DNA of 64,000 bases from Actinokineospora pegani (lineage in GTDB: Bacteria > Actinomycetota > Actinomycetes > Mycobacteriales > Pseudonocardiaceae): the NCBI RefSeq assembly GCF_009745975.1, contig NZ_WHOL01000061.1, forward strand, positions 62,001 to 126,000. Direction: 5' to 3'. Position numbers and translations under genes: made by a program. Shown here one piece after another: positions 27,274-38,477 of the stretch (position 1 is the stretch's first letter; every line of letters starts with the position of its first letter). Under the pieces are notes generated by a model. That model had not been told where the DNA came from, did no database searches, and saw only the letters and a program-made list of their open reading frames with translations.

Positions 27274-27888
27274 TTATTGGATCTTTCGCAGGACGAGATC
27301 GGCCTTGCGCGCGGTGTCGGCGACTAGCCCCGCGTTGGTTTCGTCCGATCCGTCCGTCCTCCCCCGCGCCTGGTCGGGGGTGCGCCCGAAGGCCAGATGT
27401 CGCTGGTACAGGCGTTCCCGGCGCTCGTCCTGGTCCAGGTCGAGGAACCACACCTCGTCGAGCAGCGGACGGATCTGCGGCCAGAGCAGCAGGTAGTTGC
27501 CTTCGGTGACCACGAGGGAAACCTCACACGGCACCGGGACCGCGCAGGCGATCGGGTCCTCCACCTCGCGCCGGAACTCCGGCGCGTAGACGGTCCTGTC
27601 GGTGCTGGTGCGCAGCCTGCGGAGCAAGTCGGCGTACCCGTCGGCGTCGAAGGTGTCCGGCGCGCCCTTGCGCTCGACGCGGCCGAGTCGGGCGAGCACG
27701 GTGTGGGCGAGGTGGAAGCCGTCCATCCCGACGAGCGCGGCGCGGTCGCCGAGCGCCTCGACGAGGCGGGCGGCGAGCGTGGACTTGCCCGACCCGGGGG
27801 CGCCGGTGATCCCGAGGACGCGTCGGGGTCCGGCGGCGAGGACGGCGGCCCTGGCCACCAGTTCGGCGAACGTCGGCTCCCGGGTCAC
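27274..27888 (-). CDS. uridine-kinase-like P-loop kinase
   Basis: A 204-residue kinase. LGITGAPGSGKSTLAARLVE is the P-loop, VGMDGFHLAHTVL the Asp-containing substrate motif, and VVTEGNYLLLWPQIRPLLDE the family marker. The lid carries RRERLYQRH. Relatives phosphorylate uridine, pantothenate or sugars, so the substrate is uncertain. GTG at 27888 is the start. It is divergent from a LacI regulator across 58 bp that contains one palindrome, so the LacI protein probably controls it and a sugar substrate is plausible. Confidence 0.82.
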   Translation of the reverse strand: MTREPTFAELVARAAVLAAGPRRVLGITGAPGSGKSTLAARLVEALGDRAALVGMDGFHLAHTVLARLGRVERKGAPDTFDADGYADLLRRLRTSTDRTVYAPEFRREVEDPIACAVPVPCEVSLVVTEGNYLLLWPQIRPLLDEVWFLDLDQDERRERLYQRHLAFGRTPDQARGRTDGSDETNAGLVADTARKADLVLRKIQ

Positions 27889-27920
27889 GGCGCCTCCATC
27901 CGGATGAGTAGGGTCAGGCC

Positions 27921-27932
27921 GCAAGCGCTTGC
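27921..27932. promoter_or_regulatory. LacI-type operator palindrome
   Basis: A perfect palindrome GCAAGCGCTTGC with the central CG step typical of LacI/GalR sites. It lies 15 bp before the LacI start and 32 bp before the divergent kinase start, so one dimer could repress both. Confidence 0.75.
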
Positions 27933-27946
27933 AGGGAGGTGTCCGC

Positions 27947-28990
27947 GTGGCCACGATGGAAGACGTCGCCAAGCTCGCGGGCGTGTCCATCAGCACGGTC
28001 TCACACGTGGTGAACGAGACCCGGCCGGTGGCCCAGTCGACGCTGGAGCGGGTGCGCGCGGCCATCGAGGAGACCGGCTACACCGGCAACGCCATCGCCA
28101 GGTCGCTGGTGACCGGCGGGACCATGTCGCTCGGCGTGGCCATGTCGCTGCTGGCCAACCCGCACCTGGCCCAGCTCATCCACGCCATCGAGGCCGAGGC
28201 CACCGCGGCGGGCTACCAGGTGCTGCTCGGCGACACCCTCGACTCGGCCGACGGTGAGCGCGCGGCGGTGCGCAGGCTGCAAGCCAGGCGGGTCGACGGG
28301 ATGCTGCTGACCCCGGCCCCGGGCGACACCTCGACGCTGGAGCAGCTCGAGCGCACCGGCGTGCCCGCCGTGCTGGTCGACCGGGTGTCGCACAAGATCA
28401 AGCTGGACCAGGTGGGCGCGGAGAACATCCAGTCCACCTCGGCGCTGGTCTCGCACCTGGCCGACGCGGGCCACCGGCGCATCGCGTTCATCAGCGGCGT
28501 GGAGTGGATGACCGCCAGCGAGGAGCGCACCCTGGGCTACCGCCTCGGCCTCGGCCGCGCGGGTCTGCGCTGGGACTCCAACCTGGTCGCGGGCGGCGGG
28601 GCCGCCATCGACGACGGCGTGCTCGCCATGCGCCGCCTGCTCACCGTCCCGGAGCGGCCGACGGCGGTCATCACCGGCAACGGCGCCATGACCGCGGGCG
28701 CCTACCGGGAGGCCCGCGCGCACGGCTTGCAGATCGGCCGCGACCTGGCCATCGCCGGGCACGACGAGGTCGATTGGGCCGAGGTCGTGCAGCCGGGCAT
28801 CACCACCATGGCGCACCCGGTCGACGAGATCGGCCGCACGGCCGTGCGGCTGCTGCTGGAACGCTTGAAGGACCGGGAGCGCCCGCCCGAGACGGTGCTG
28901 CTGCCCCCGGTCCTCAACCACCGCGGCTCCTGCGGCTGCCCGGTCGACACCCCGGACGCCGCCTCCGCGGCCGGGTTCGCCGAGCTGTAG
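27947..28990 (+). CDS. LacI-family transcriptional regulator
   Basis: A 347-residue regulator. The N-terminal helix-turn-helix is MEDVAKLAGVSISTVSHVVN with the hinge GNAIARSLVTGGT. Residues ~60-330 are a periplasmic-binding-like sensor domain, for example LADAGHRRIAFISGVEWM and PTAVITGNGAMTAGA. The tail NHRGSCGCPVDTPDAASAAG is unusual in having two close cysteines. GTG at 27947 has GGAGG 7 nt upstream; ATG at 27956 is also possible. It likely represses itself and the divergent kinase through the palindrome between them. Confidence 0.9.
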   Translation: MATMEDVAKLAGVSISTVSHVVNETRPVAQSTLERVRAAIEETGYTGNAIARSLVTGGTMSLGVAMSLLANPHLAQLIHAIEAEATAAGYQVLLGDTLDSADGERAAVRRLQARRVDGMLLTPAPGDTSTLEQLERTGVPAVLVDRVSHKIKLDQVGAENIQSTSALVSHLADAGHRRIAFISGVEWMTASEERTLGYRLGLGRAGLRWDSNLVAGGGAAIDDGVLAMRRLLTVPERPTAVITGNGAMTAGAYREARAHGLQIGRDLAIAGHDEVDWAEVVQPGITTMAHPVDEIGRTAVRLLLERLKDRERPPETVLLPPVLNHRGSCGCPVDTPDAASAAGFAEL

Positions 28991-28994
28991 GGCG

Positions 28995-29180
28995 CTACGC
29001 CGCCCTGGATTCCCGTTGGAAGCCCTTGCCCTCCTCCGGGGCCAAGCCCAGCATCGCCAGGAGTTCCGCGCACTCATCGGCGTCGACCGCGACTGACGCG
29101 ATCGTCCTGGCGGCCTTGCGCCGCACCGCCGAAGACAAGTCTTCCTCGATCTGCAATGGCTCAACAGCCCCGCTCGCCAT
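28995..29180 (-). CDS. small acidic protein
   Basis: A 61-residue protein of unknown function with one predicted helix (DLSSAVRRKAARTIASVAVD) and a second acidic segment ADECAELLAMLGLAPEEG. ATG at 29180 has AAGGGA 8 nt upstream. It is convergent with the LacI gene, 4 bp apart. Similar small proteins occur in related genera, but I know no role. Confidence 0.55.
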   Translation of the reverse strand: MASGAVEPLQIEEDLSSAVRRKAARTIASVAVDADECAELLAMLGLAPEEGKGFQRESRAA

Positions 29181-29264
29181 GGCCACGTCCCTTTCGCCGT
29201 CCGGCCTTCCTCGCCCCCGACTTACCCGGCTCGACGTCGACCCACACGCGTCCGAAAGGGGGAG

Positions 29265-30008
29265 TCAGAACCCACCGGACACGGGCACCACCGCACCGGT
29301 CACGAACGCCGCCCCGCTCCCCAGCAACCACGAGACCGCATCGGCCACCTCGTGCGGCTGCCCGGCCCTGCCCAGCGGCACGCGCGGCACGAGCCGCGCC
29401 GGGCGGTCGGGCATCCCCGCAGCCGCGTGCAGTTCGGAGTGGACGACGCCCGGCGCCACGCAGTTGACCCGCACCCCCTCCGCCCCGACCTCGGCGGCCA
29501 GTCCGCGCACCACCGTCTCCACGGCGGCCTTGCTCGCGGCGTAGTGCACCCACTCGCCGGGCGATCCCCGCCCCGCGGCGGTGGAGGAGATGGCCACGAG
29601 CGCACCGCCCGGGCCACCGTACCGAGTGGACAATCTGCGGACGCCTTCCCTGAAGCACAGGAAGACCCCGGTCACGTTGACGTCCAACACCCGCCGCACG
29701 GTGTCGGCCTCCTGCTCGTCCAACCGCCCCGGCGTGTTCCCGGTGATCCCCGCGTTCGCCACCACGGCGCCGAGCGCGCCCAGGCCACCGGCCGCCTCGA
29801 ACAGCGCCACGACGTCGGCCTCCGACGCCACGTCCCCCCGCACGGCCACGGCCCGCCTGCCCCGCGCCTCGACCTCGGCGACCACCCGCGCCGCCGCGTC
29901 GTGATCGGCGGTGTAGCCGACGACGACGTCGAACCCGTCAGCTGCCAGTTTCACGCAGGTGGCGGCGCCGATCCCGCGGCTGCCGCCGGTCACCACCACG
30001 ACGCTCAC
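29265..30008 (-). CDS. SDR-family oxidoreductase (FabG-like)
   Basis: A 247-residue dehydrogenase. VVVTGGSRGIGAATCVKLAA is the NADP(H) loop, VVANAGITG the NAG motif, AISSTAAGRG and YAASKAAVE supply Ser, Tyr and Lys, and VNCVAPGVVHSELHA with the terminal VPVSGGF complete the classical fold. The length fits beta-ketoacyl reductases or glucose dehydrogenase-like enzymes. ATG/GTG at 30008. It lies 10 bp after the GH76-like gene, so co-transcription is likely. Confidence 0.88.
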   Translation of the reverse strand: MSVVVVTGGSRGIGAATCVKLAADGFDVVVGYTADHDAAARVVAEVEARGRRAVAVRGDVASEADVVALFEAAGGLGALGAVVANAGITGNTPGRLDEQEADTVRRVLDVNVTGVFLCFREGVRRLSTRYGGPGGALVAISSTAAGRGSPGEWVHYAASKAAVETVVRGLAAEVGAEGVRVNCVAPGVVHSELHAAAGMPDRPARLVPRVPLGRAGQPHEVADAVSWLLGSGAAFVTGAVVPVSGGF

Positions 30009-30018
30009 GCCCGTCAGC

Positions 30019-31197
30019 CTAGAGCGCGCGTTCCAGCCGCGCGGCGGCCTCCAGCACCAGCCACCCGCCGACCTGCGTCGCGAGCGACCACTCCGCGCCC
30101 GGCCCCCGTGCGTGGTCAGCGGGCTTGGTCCAGTCGACGGGCAGGATGGGGCCGCCGGGGGCTATGGCGCGGTTGCGCCAGGCGGCCTCGGCCGAGGTCA
30201 GGACCACCGTGCGGGCGACCTCGGCGGCGGGCTGGGGGAGGTGGGGGGCGGCGTGGGCGAGGCAGCGGGCCAGCAGGCCCGCGCCCGCCCCGGTGCGCAG
30301 GCGCAGGACGCCGGTGGGGGCGAAGGTGTCGACGGCGGCGTGGACGGTGTCGGCGGCGTGGGCGAGCCACCCGCCGGTGGGGTCGGTGGCGGCCAGGACG
30401 ACGCAGGCCGAGATGTAGGCGCCCTGGGCCTCGCCCGGGGCCAGGCCCGCGGTGGCGTCCTCGCCCTGCCGCGGGCGGGGGACGTCCCAGATGTCGCCGC
30501 GCTGGGCCGGGAACGCCCGGTACGACCACATGTCGTCGTCCTGGGCGGGCCAGGGTTCGACCGCCGGGGGCGGCGGCGGGGGGCTGTCGAGGTCGAGGTC
30601 CACGCCGTCGCGCAGCAGTCCGGCGTTCGGGTCGCGCAGGGTGGTGGTGAGCCACTCGGCGATCGCGCGGGCGCGCTGCCGGTCGGCGCGTTCGCGATCG
30701 GCCATGGCGAGCAGGAGTGCGGCGGGGGCGTTGGTGGCGGCGTCCTTGCGCGGGCCGCCGGGGGTGGACCAGAGCCCGCCGCCGCCGTGGTCGGTCCACG
30801 CGTCGCGCAAGGTGGCGATAGCGCTGTCGAGGCCCGCGCGGGAGTCGACGCCCAGGCGGTCGCCGGTGCGCAGGAGTGCGACGCCGAGCCAGGCCAGGGC
30901 GGCGTGGTCGGGCACCGTCCAGCGGCCCATGGTGCGCACGCGCAGGCCGCGCAGCACGCGCGTGACGGTGGTGGCGCGCTCGTCGGTCGGCGCGCGGTCG
31001 TACGCGTCGACCAGGGCGTTGAGCAGGTGCGCCTGCCAGTCCGGGCGCCAGCCGGAGATCGGGTCGGGGCGGCCGAGCAGGGTTCCGGGCAGACCGCGGG
31101 CACGGCGCAGGTAGCGTTCCCAAACGGCCTTCTCGGCGGCGGTGGCACGCGCCGACCACAGCGCGGACGCCACGGCGTCCCGGGCGTACCGGCTCAT
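30019..31197 (-). CDS. GH76-like (alpha,alpha)6-barrel protein
   Basis: A 392-residue cytosolic protein. The segments ATNAPAALLLAMADRERADR, then EWLTTTLRDPNAGLLRDG, and EAQGAYISACVVLAATD resemble GH76 endo-alpha-1,6-mannanases. The stretch expected to carry the catalytic Asp-Asp reads VPDHAALAWLGVALLR, so the second Asp is His; activity is doubtful. A Pro-run insert PPPPPP sits mid-protein. M. tuberculosis Rv0365c lies in a comparable neighbourhood. It could also be a six-hairpin glycosidase of another family. Confidence 0.65.
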   Translation of the reverse strand: MSRYARDAVASALWSARATAAEKAVWERYLRRARGLPGTLLGRPDPISGWRPDWQAHLLNALVDAYDRAPTDERATTVTRVLRGLRVRTMGRWTVPDHAALAWLGVALLRTGDRLGVDSRAGLDSAIATLRDAWTDHGGGGLWSTPGGPRKDAATNAPAALLLAMADRERADRQRARAIAEWLTTTLRDPNAGLLRDGVDLDLDSPPPPPPAVEPWPAQDDDMWSYRAFPAQRGDIWDVPRPRQGEDATAGLAPGEAQGAYISACVVLAATDPTGGWLAHAADTVHAAVDTFAPTGVLRLRTGAGAGLLARCLAHAAPHLPQPAAEVARTVVLTSAEAAWRNRAIAPGGPILPVDWTKPADHARGPGAEWSLATQVGGWLVLEAAARLERAL

Positions 31198-31267
31198 GGC
31201 CCCATGGTGTGCGCAGGCGGGCCCCGGCCGCCGGGCCGATGTGCCCCTTTCACCCGGTCGTGCGGCG

Positions 31268-31918
31268 CTACCAGGCGGTATCGAGGTCGGCGTGGTCGCG
31301 GACCCAGGAGTGCATGACGATCCCCGCGGCCACCCCGGCGTTGATCGACCGGGTGGAGCCGAACTGGGCGATCGACACCAGCAGGTCCGCGCCCGTCCTG
31401 GCCTCCTCGGTGAGACCGGGCCCCTCGGCGCCGAAGACCAGCACGCACCGGGGCGGCAGCGGCGTGCGCTCGATCGGCGTGGAGCCGGGGGTGTTGTCCA
31501 CGCCCACCACGGCCAGGTCCTGCGCGGCGGCGAAGGCCAGCAGGCCCGCGACCTCCGGGTGGTGGTGCACGTGCTGGTAGCGGTCGGTCACCATCGCCCC
31601 GCGCCGGTTCCAGCGCTTGCGCCCGACGATGTGCACCGCGCGGGCGGCGAAGGCGTTGGCGGTGCGCACGACCGTGCCGATGTTGTGGTCGTGCCCGAAG
31701 TTCTCGATGGCCACGTGGAAGTCGTGCCTGCGCCGGTCGAGGTCGGCCACGACCGCCTCGCGCCGCCAGTACCGGTAGGCGTCGACGACGTTGCGGCGGT
31801 CGCCCTCGGCCAGCAGCACCGGGTCGTAGCGCGGGTCCCGCGGCGGCTCGCCCGCCCAGGGGCCGACGCCGACGGGCTCGCCGAACACCCACTCCGTCGG
31901 GCCTTGCTCCTCGCTCAT
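31268..31918 (-). CDS. TrmH-family (SpoU) RNA 2'-O-methyltransferase
   Basis: A 216-residue methyltransferase. VAIENFGHDHNIGTVVRTAN is motif 1, LVFGAEGPGLTEEA motif 2, and SIAQFGSTRSINAGVAAGIV motif 3 of the SPOUT fold, which forms the knotted SAM site. The target is probably tRNA or rRNA 2'-O-ribose; the exact nucleotide is unknown. A ~55-residue N-terminal extension precedes the fold. ATG at 31918 overlaps the DUF2784 stop (ATGA), so the two are coupled. The position matches Rv0380c. Confidence 0.9.
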   Translation of the reverse strand: MSEEQGPTEWVFGEPVGVGPWAGEPPRDPRYDPVLLAEGDRRNVVDAYRYWRREAVVADLDRRRHDFHVAIENFGHDHNIGTVVRTANAFAARAVHIVGRKRWNRRGAMVTDRYQHVHHHPEVAGLLAFAAAQDLAVVGVDNTPGSTPIERTPLPPRCVLVFGAEGPGLTEEARTGADLLVSIAQFGSTRSINAGVAAGIVMHSWVRDHADLDTAW

Positions 31919-32292
31919 CCGGCAGCGGCCGCCAGCGGGCTCTTCCGGTGCCGCCACCGCAGGTAGGCGCCGGCGTAGGAGATGAGGAGCAGGACCACGG
32001 CCGCGATTGCCACGACGGAAACATAGCCGTCGGGGACGATCGGCCCGAACACGTAGTACTCGTTGAACCCGCCCGGCAGGTCGCCGAGGCCCTGCTGGGC
32101 GCGGAAGTGGTTCTCCAGCGCCGTCAGCGGGCACGGCAGCGACGTGACGTTGACGATGACGCCCCACGCGGCGAAGAAGACGTGCACGAACAGCGACTTC
32201 GGCCAGCGCCAGGCCAAGAAGCCACCCAGCCCGATGTAGAGCAGGGCTGCGAAGTGCACGACCATCGTCGCGGCAGCGAGCACACCGGCCAT
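31915..32292 (-). CDS. DUF2784 membrane protein
   Basis: A 125-residue protein with about three or four hydrophobic helices: VLAAATMVVHFAALLYIGLG, SLFVHVFFAAWGVIVNV, and YVSVVAIAAVVLLLISYAG. TSLPCPLTALENHFRAQQG and VFGPIVPDG are the DUF2784 marks. The function is unknown. ATG at 32292 is preferred because GGGGGAGG lies 8 nt upstream; GTG at 32301 is closer to that site than expected. Coupled to the TrmH gene by a 4-bp overlap. Confidence 0.85.
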   Translation of the reverse strand: MAGVLAAATMVVHFAALLYIGLGGFLAWRWPKSLFVHVFFAAWGVIVNVTSLPCPLTALENHFRAQQGLGDLPGGFNEYYVFGPIVPDGYVSVVAIAAVVLLLISYAGAYLRWRHRKSPLAAAAG

Positions 32293-32381
32293 CTCCGGCA
32301 CCTCCCCCGGCCACCGAGTCAGCGGCTACCTGCGTCCACCGTAGCTCGCGGCCGGGGGTTTGCGGCCGTGATTAAGATCGG

Positions 32382-32969
32382 TCAGTCACCCTTGACCAAA
32401 CCGAGATCCGCCAGGTCGAGGAGGTACCGGTATGGCAGACCGCGGGCCTCGATGGCCTCCCGGGCCCCGGTGTCCCGGTCGACGACGGTGACCACGCCGA
32501 TCACGGTCGCCCCGGCCTCGGTCAGCGCGTCGACGGCGGTCAGCACGCTGCCACCGGTCGTCGAGGTGTCCTCGACCGCGAGCACGCGCTGCCCGGCCAC
32601 CTCGATGCCCTCGATCCGCCGTCGCATGCCGTGGCCCTTGGCGTCCTTGCGCACGACGAACGCGTCGAGCACCTCGCCCGCGCCCGCCGCGGCGTGCATC
32701 ATCGCCACCGCGACCGGGTCGGCGCCGAGGGTCAGGCCCCCGGCGGCGACGTAGTCCCAGTCGGCGGTGAGCCCGCGCAGCAGCCGACCGATGAGCGGGG
32801 CGGCCGCGTGGTGCAGCGTCGCCCTCCGCAGATCGATGTAGTAGTCGGCCTCTTTGCCCGAAGACAGGGTCACCCGGCCGTGCACGACGGCCAACTCGCT
32901 CACGAGCCTGGCCAGCTCGGCCTTGGCCGAGGCGTCAACTGTGGTCCGCACGGGTGCATACCCTCTCAT
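32382..32969 (-). CDS. pyrE: orotate phosphoribosyltransferase
   Basis: A 195-residue enzyme that makes orotidine-5'-phosphate from orotate and PRPP in pyrimidine synthesis. VVHGRVTLSSGKEADYYIDL is the N-terminal orotate region, VAAGGLTLGADPVAVAMMHA is conserved, and VLAVEDTSTTGGSVLTAVDA is the PRPP loop. The core closely resembles M. tuberculosis PyrE (Rv0382c). ATG at 32969 is likely; an internal GTG five codons later (MRGYAP then VRTT) is possible. It lies 14 bp after the scramblase-like gene. Confidence 0.93.
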   Translation of the reverse strand: MRGYAPVRTTVDASAKAELARLVSELAVVHGRVTLSSGKEADYYIDLRRATLHHAAAPLIGRLLRGLTADWDYVAAGGLTLGADPVAVAMMHAAAGAGEVLDAFVVRKDAKGHGMRRRIEGIEVAGQRVLAVEDTSTTGGSVLTAVDALTEAGATVIGVVTVVDRDTGAREAIEARGLPYRYLLDLADLGLVKGD

Positions 32970-32983
32970 GCCGCGGACGAGTC

Positions 32984-33796
32984 CTAGTTGCTGTCCTGCT
33001 TGAGCGCGGTGTCGACGGTCAGCGCGGACGCGACGACCAGGCTCAGCAGCGGGTCGGGCAGCCGCTGGTGGATCTGCAGCACGTAGTTGTCCGCCGTGGT
33101 GAACATCGACTTGGCCAGGCCCTCCCAGGTCTTGGTGATCTTGGCGACCTCGGCGCCGGTGTGGTCGGTGATGGAGAAGTTCCACGCGCGCCAGTTCTCG
33201 GCCTGGATGCCGCCGATCTTGTTCCCGTCGACCAGGAACCCGAAGCGGATCTTGCCGAACGCGTTCTCCTGGACGATCTCGCCGACCGGGGAGTTGTCCG
33301 GCCGGGACACGATCATCCGCGACTTCACGAACTTGGCGGGCCGGGTCAGCAGGAGCTGGGTGTGGCCGCCTGTGTCGCGCACCTCGAACCGGTGGGTCAT
33401 AAATTGGTCGTAGCTGCCCAGGAAGCGCAGCGCCTTCTTGAGCCCGCTCTGCCCGACCTGGGCGACCGAGCCGACCTGGCGGCCGTGCTGGTCGAACACC
33501 GAGTACTCGTTGGCCAGCTCGATCAGCTTGGCCTTCTGGTTGACCACCAGAACCGGCTCGGTGAACAGCGAGCCGCCACCCTGCCCGACCTGGCCGACGC
33601 CTGCCCGGCGCTGCTGCTCGCGGATCTTGTCCGGGTCGGCGGGACCGCCGACCTCCAACTCCCACGCCGAGGCGTCGCTGCGCGGTTGCCGCCGCGGTGC
33701 GGGCTGGGTGTGGTGCGTCCACTTCGTCCCGTCCCACCACCGCAGGACGGGGCTGCCGGGGCTGTCCGGGTACCACCCCGGCTGCTGGTTCGTCAT
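32984..33796 (-). CDS. DUF2510 - phospholipid scramblase-like protein
   Basis: A 270-residue protein. Residues 1-30 (QQPGWYPDSPGSPVLRWWDG) are a DUF2510 domain, a short Trp-rich module. A basic linker follows. Residues ~80-255 form a Tubby/LURP-one/scramblase-like beta barrel (ANEYSVFDQHGRQVGSVAQV, FLVDGNKIGGIQAENW) and a weak hydrophobic end (LLSLVVASALTVDTAL). It probably sits at the membrane inner face; a true scramblase role is inferred by family name only. Confidence 0.82.
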   Translation of the reverse strand: MTNQQPGWYPDSPGSPVLRWWDGTKWTHHTQPAPRRQPRSDASAWELEVGGPADPDKIREQQRRAGVGQVGQGGGSLFTEPVLVVNQKAKLIELANEYSVFDQHGRQVGSVAQVGQSGLKKALRFLGSYDQFMTHRFEVRDTGGHTQLLLTRPAKFVKSRMIVSRPDNSPVGEIVQENAFGKIRFGFLVDGNKIGGIQAENWRAWNFSITDHTGAEVAKITKTWEGLAKSMFTTADNYVLQIHQRLPDPLLSLVVASALTVDTALKQDSN

Positions 33797-33836
33797 GAGC
33801 AGCAGCGTATGCGCGCCGCCGCACTCGAGCTGGGCG

Positions 33837-34616
33837 TTAGCCGCGATTGCGTCCTGCGGTCGCCCGCTTCTCCACGAGTCGCAGCAGGCCGCGCGGGAGC
33901 AGCTTGGTGACCCCGAGCAGGGCCTTGTACTGGACGCCGGGGACCGAGCGGCTGCGGCCGTGGGCCAGGTCGCGCAGGCAGTCGTCGACGACCCGGTCCG
34001 CGTCGAGCCAGAGGAAGTCGGGCAGCTCGGACATGTCGTCGCCCGCGCGCTGGTGGAACTCGGTGTGGGTGAAGCCGGGGACCAGGGCCACGACGCGGAC
34101 GCCGGTGCCCGCCAGGTGCGCGGCCAGGCCCTCGGACAGCGCGGTCACGTAGGCCTTGGACGCGGCGTAGGAGGGGCCGCTGGCCGGGAAGTACCCGGCG
34201 ACGCTGGAGACGTTGACCACGCCGCCGCGGCCGCGCTCGACCATGCCGGGCAGCGCGGCGCGGGTGAGGCGCATCACGGCGGTGACGTTGAGGTCGAGCT
34301 GGTTCTGCAGCCAGTCCGGGTCGGCCTCGGCGAAGGCGCCCCTGGTGCCGAACCCGGCGTTGTTCACCAGCAGGTCGACCGGTTTGTCCGGGTCGGCCAG
34401 CCGCGCCTCGACCCGCTTGCGGGCCCTGGTCGTCGTCAGGTCGGCGGTCATCGGCTGGACCTGGACGTCGTGGGCCCCGGCCAACTCGGCGGCGACGGAC
34501 TTCAGCCGGTCGGCGGTGCGGGCGACGATGACGAGGTCCCAGCCGTCCGCGGCGAGCCTGCGGGCGAACGCGTGGCCGATGCCTGCGGTGGCTCCGGTGA
34601 TGAGGGCGGTGGGCAT
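33837..34616 (-). CDS. SDR-family oxidoreductase
   Basis: A 259-residue dehydrogenase of the classical SDR type. [20 protein letters not shown] is the cofactor loop, [10 protein letters not shown] the NAG motif, and [20 protein letters not shown] with YAASKAY holds Ser-Tyr-Lys. The C-terminal segment [20 protein letters not shown] is amphipathic, as in the DltE-like/YqjQ group. The substrate is unknown. ATG at 34616. It precedes the scramblase-like gene by 40 bp on the same strand. Confidence 0.87.
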   Translation of the reverse strand: MPTALITGATAGIGHAFARRLAADGWDLVIVARTADRLKSVAAELAGAHDVQVQPMTADLTTTRARKRVEARLADPDKPVDLLVNNAGFGTRGAFAEADPDWLQNQLDLNVTAVMRLTRAALPGMVERGRGGVVNVSSVAGYFPASGPSYAASKAYVTALSEGLAAHLAGTGVRVVALVPGFTHTEFHQRAGDDMSELPDFLWLDADRVVDDCLRDLAHGRSRSVPGVQYKALLGVTKLLPRGLLRLVEKRATAGRNRG

Positions 34617-34656
34617 GTGGACACGCTACTAAGCGGTAACCCAGACCGGAAGAAGA

Positions 34657-35361
34657 TCACGCGTCCTTGACGTCGGCTTTCGCCGCCGTGTCCGCCTCGG
34701 GCTCGGCCTCGGCGGTGTCGGACTCGCCGTCGAACGGGTCGACGACGTCGGCGATCTCGCCGATGCCCCGCAGCAGGCGTTCGAGCCGCGAGGGGCTCGA
34801 GTTCGGCGGCGCCGCCGCCAGCACCCACCCGTCCTCGATCCACGCCACGGCGATGTCGCGCCCGATCTCCTCGGTCGCGTCGACCAGGTCCGGGGTGATC
34901 AGCGTCCGCGCCGCGCCGATGTCGGAGACGAAGGCGTACCGCTGCCCGACCGGCCCCAGCAGCTCGGGCATGTGCTCGCGCTGGAACGGCGTGCTCGGCA
35001 CCCACAGCTCCACGACCACCGGGTGCTTCCTGCGCGTCTGCACCGCCGCGATGACGGTGTTGACCCGCCCCCCGGCCTCCAGGTCGAACACGTAGACCTT
35101 GCGTCGCCCGTCCGCGGTGAACGTCGTCCCGGCCACCACGTCCCTGGCCAGCCCGTCCCCGTAGTAGGCCACGGCCCCGCCGCTCCACTGCTTGGGCAGC
35201 ACCATGTCCGTCTCGGCGAACTGCCACCCGCGCAGCCCGGCCCACCGCCGTCGCTCCCGGTTTCTCGACGTCAACACCGCCCGGTCGCGCAGCAGGAACC
35301 CGCCACCGGCGACGAACGCGACGACAGCGATCAAGAACCAGACCCAAGCGGGAACGCCCAC
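34657..35361 (-). CDS. membrane-anchored protein of unknown function (Rv0383c-like)
   Basis: A 234-residue protein. One N-terminal hydrophobic segment (WVWFLIAVVAFVAGGGFLL) is followed by DRAVLTSRNRERRRWA, so it is probably a signal anchor. The remainder is alpha/beta with GWQFAETDMVLPKQW and AVAWIEDGWVLAAAPPNSSP, and ends with a very acidic tail (DGESDTAEAEPEADTA). GTG at 35361 is chosen at the anchor; an earlier GTG at 35382 is possible. It lies upstream of clpB in transcription order, as Rv0383c does of clpB (Rv0384c). Confidence 0.65.
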   Translation of the reverse strand: MGVPAWVWFLIAVVAFVAGGGFLLRDRAVLTSRNRERRRWAGLRGWQFAETDMVLPKQWSGGAVAYYGDGLARDVVAGTTFTADGRRKVYVFDLEAGGRVNTVIAAVQTRRKHPVVVELWVPSTPFQREHMPELLGPVGQRYAFVSDIGAARTLITPDLVDATEEIGRDIAVAWIEDGWVLAAAPPNSSPSRLERLLRGIGEIADVVDPFDGESDTAEAEPEADTAAKADVKDA

Positions 35362-35768
35362 ATCGGGCAGCGTAGTCGCCACGCGCCGTTGTTCAAGATC
35401 ACGGGGGGCGCGCCGCGCACCCGATCGCTGGAACTTCGTCTCGTTCGCTGGGACACAACGCGCGGGAGCGGCGGGTTTGCGGCCGTTTGCCCTTTGGGGT
35501 GAATCCGCGAACGCCGCCGGGCGTGGCGGAGTCGACCGCGGGCGCCATTCCAAGATCAACCGCTCTGGGGCCCCCGGTTTCAACGCTACTCAGGGGGTCC
35601 GACAGGAACGGCTCGGTAAGGGCGAGTTGTCCACAGGGTCCGGATCTGTCCACAGAATTCGACCACCCCTTCAACCGCGGCCCGACGGCGGCGAGGCTGG
35701 GTCGAGAGGAACTGCCCGACGGGGGGAATGATCATGCACAAGCTCAGCAGGCGCTGTCTTCTCCGCCG
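35362..35768. other. gene-free stretch downstream of clpB
   Basis: About 450 bp lie between the 5' end of the 34657-35361 gene and the clpB stop. It holds two DnaA-type boxes (35627-35635 and 35646-35654) and the clpB terminator at 35769. No convincing gene is seen; small open frames here lack ribosome sites and recognisable protein. Confidence 0.6.
35627..35654 (+). other. pair of DnaA boxes
   Basis: TTGTCCACA at 35627-35635 and CTGTCCACA at 35646-35654, same direction, starts 19 nt apart. They lie about 160 bp beyond the clpB stop, in the 35362-35768 gap. Confidence 0.55.
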
Positions 35769-35806
35769 GGTGTGGGGCCGCGCTCGGGCGAGAACGGCCC
35801 CACACC
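35769..35806. terminator. clpB terminator
   Basis: A perfect 11-bp stem (GGTGTGGGGCC and its complement) around a 16-nt loop, 9 bp after the clpB stop codon. Confidence 0.8.
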
Positions 35807-35814
35807 TGGCACTG

Positions 35815-38421
<2,607 letters not shown>

Positions 38422-38477
38422 CTCCACCTCGGATCTGCCTGCTGCCTGGAACTCTCGACTCTTCTAACGTCAGCAAA

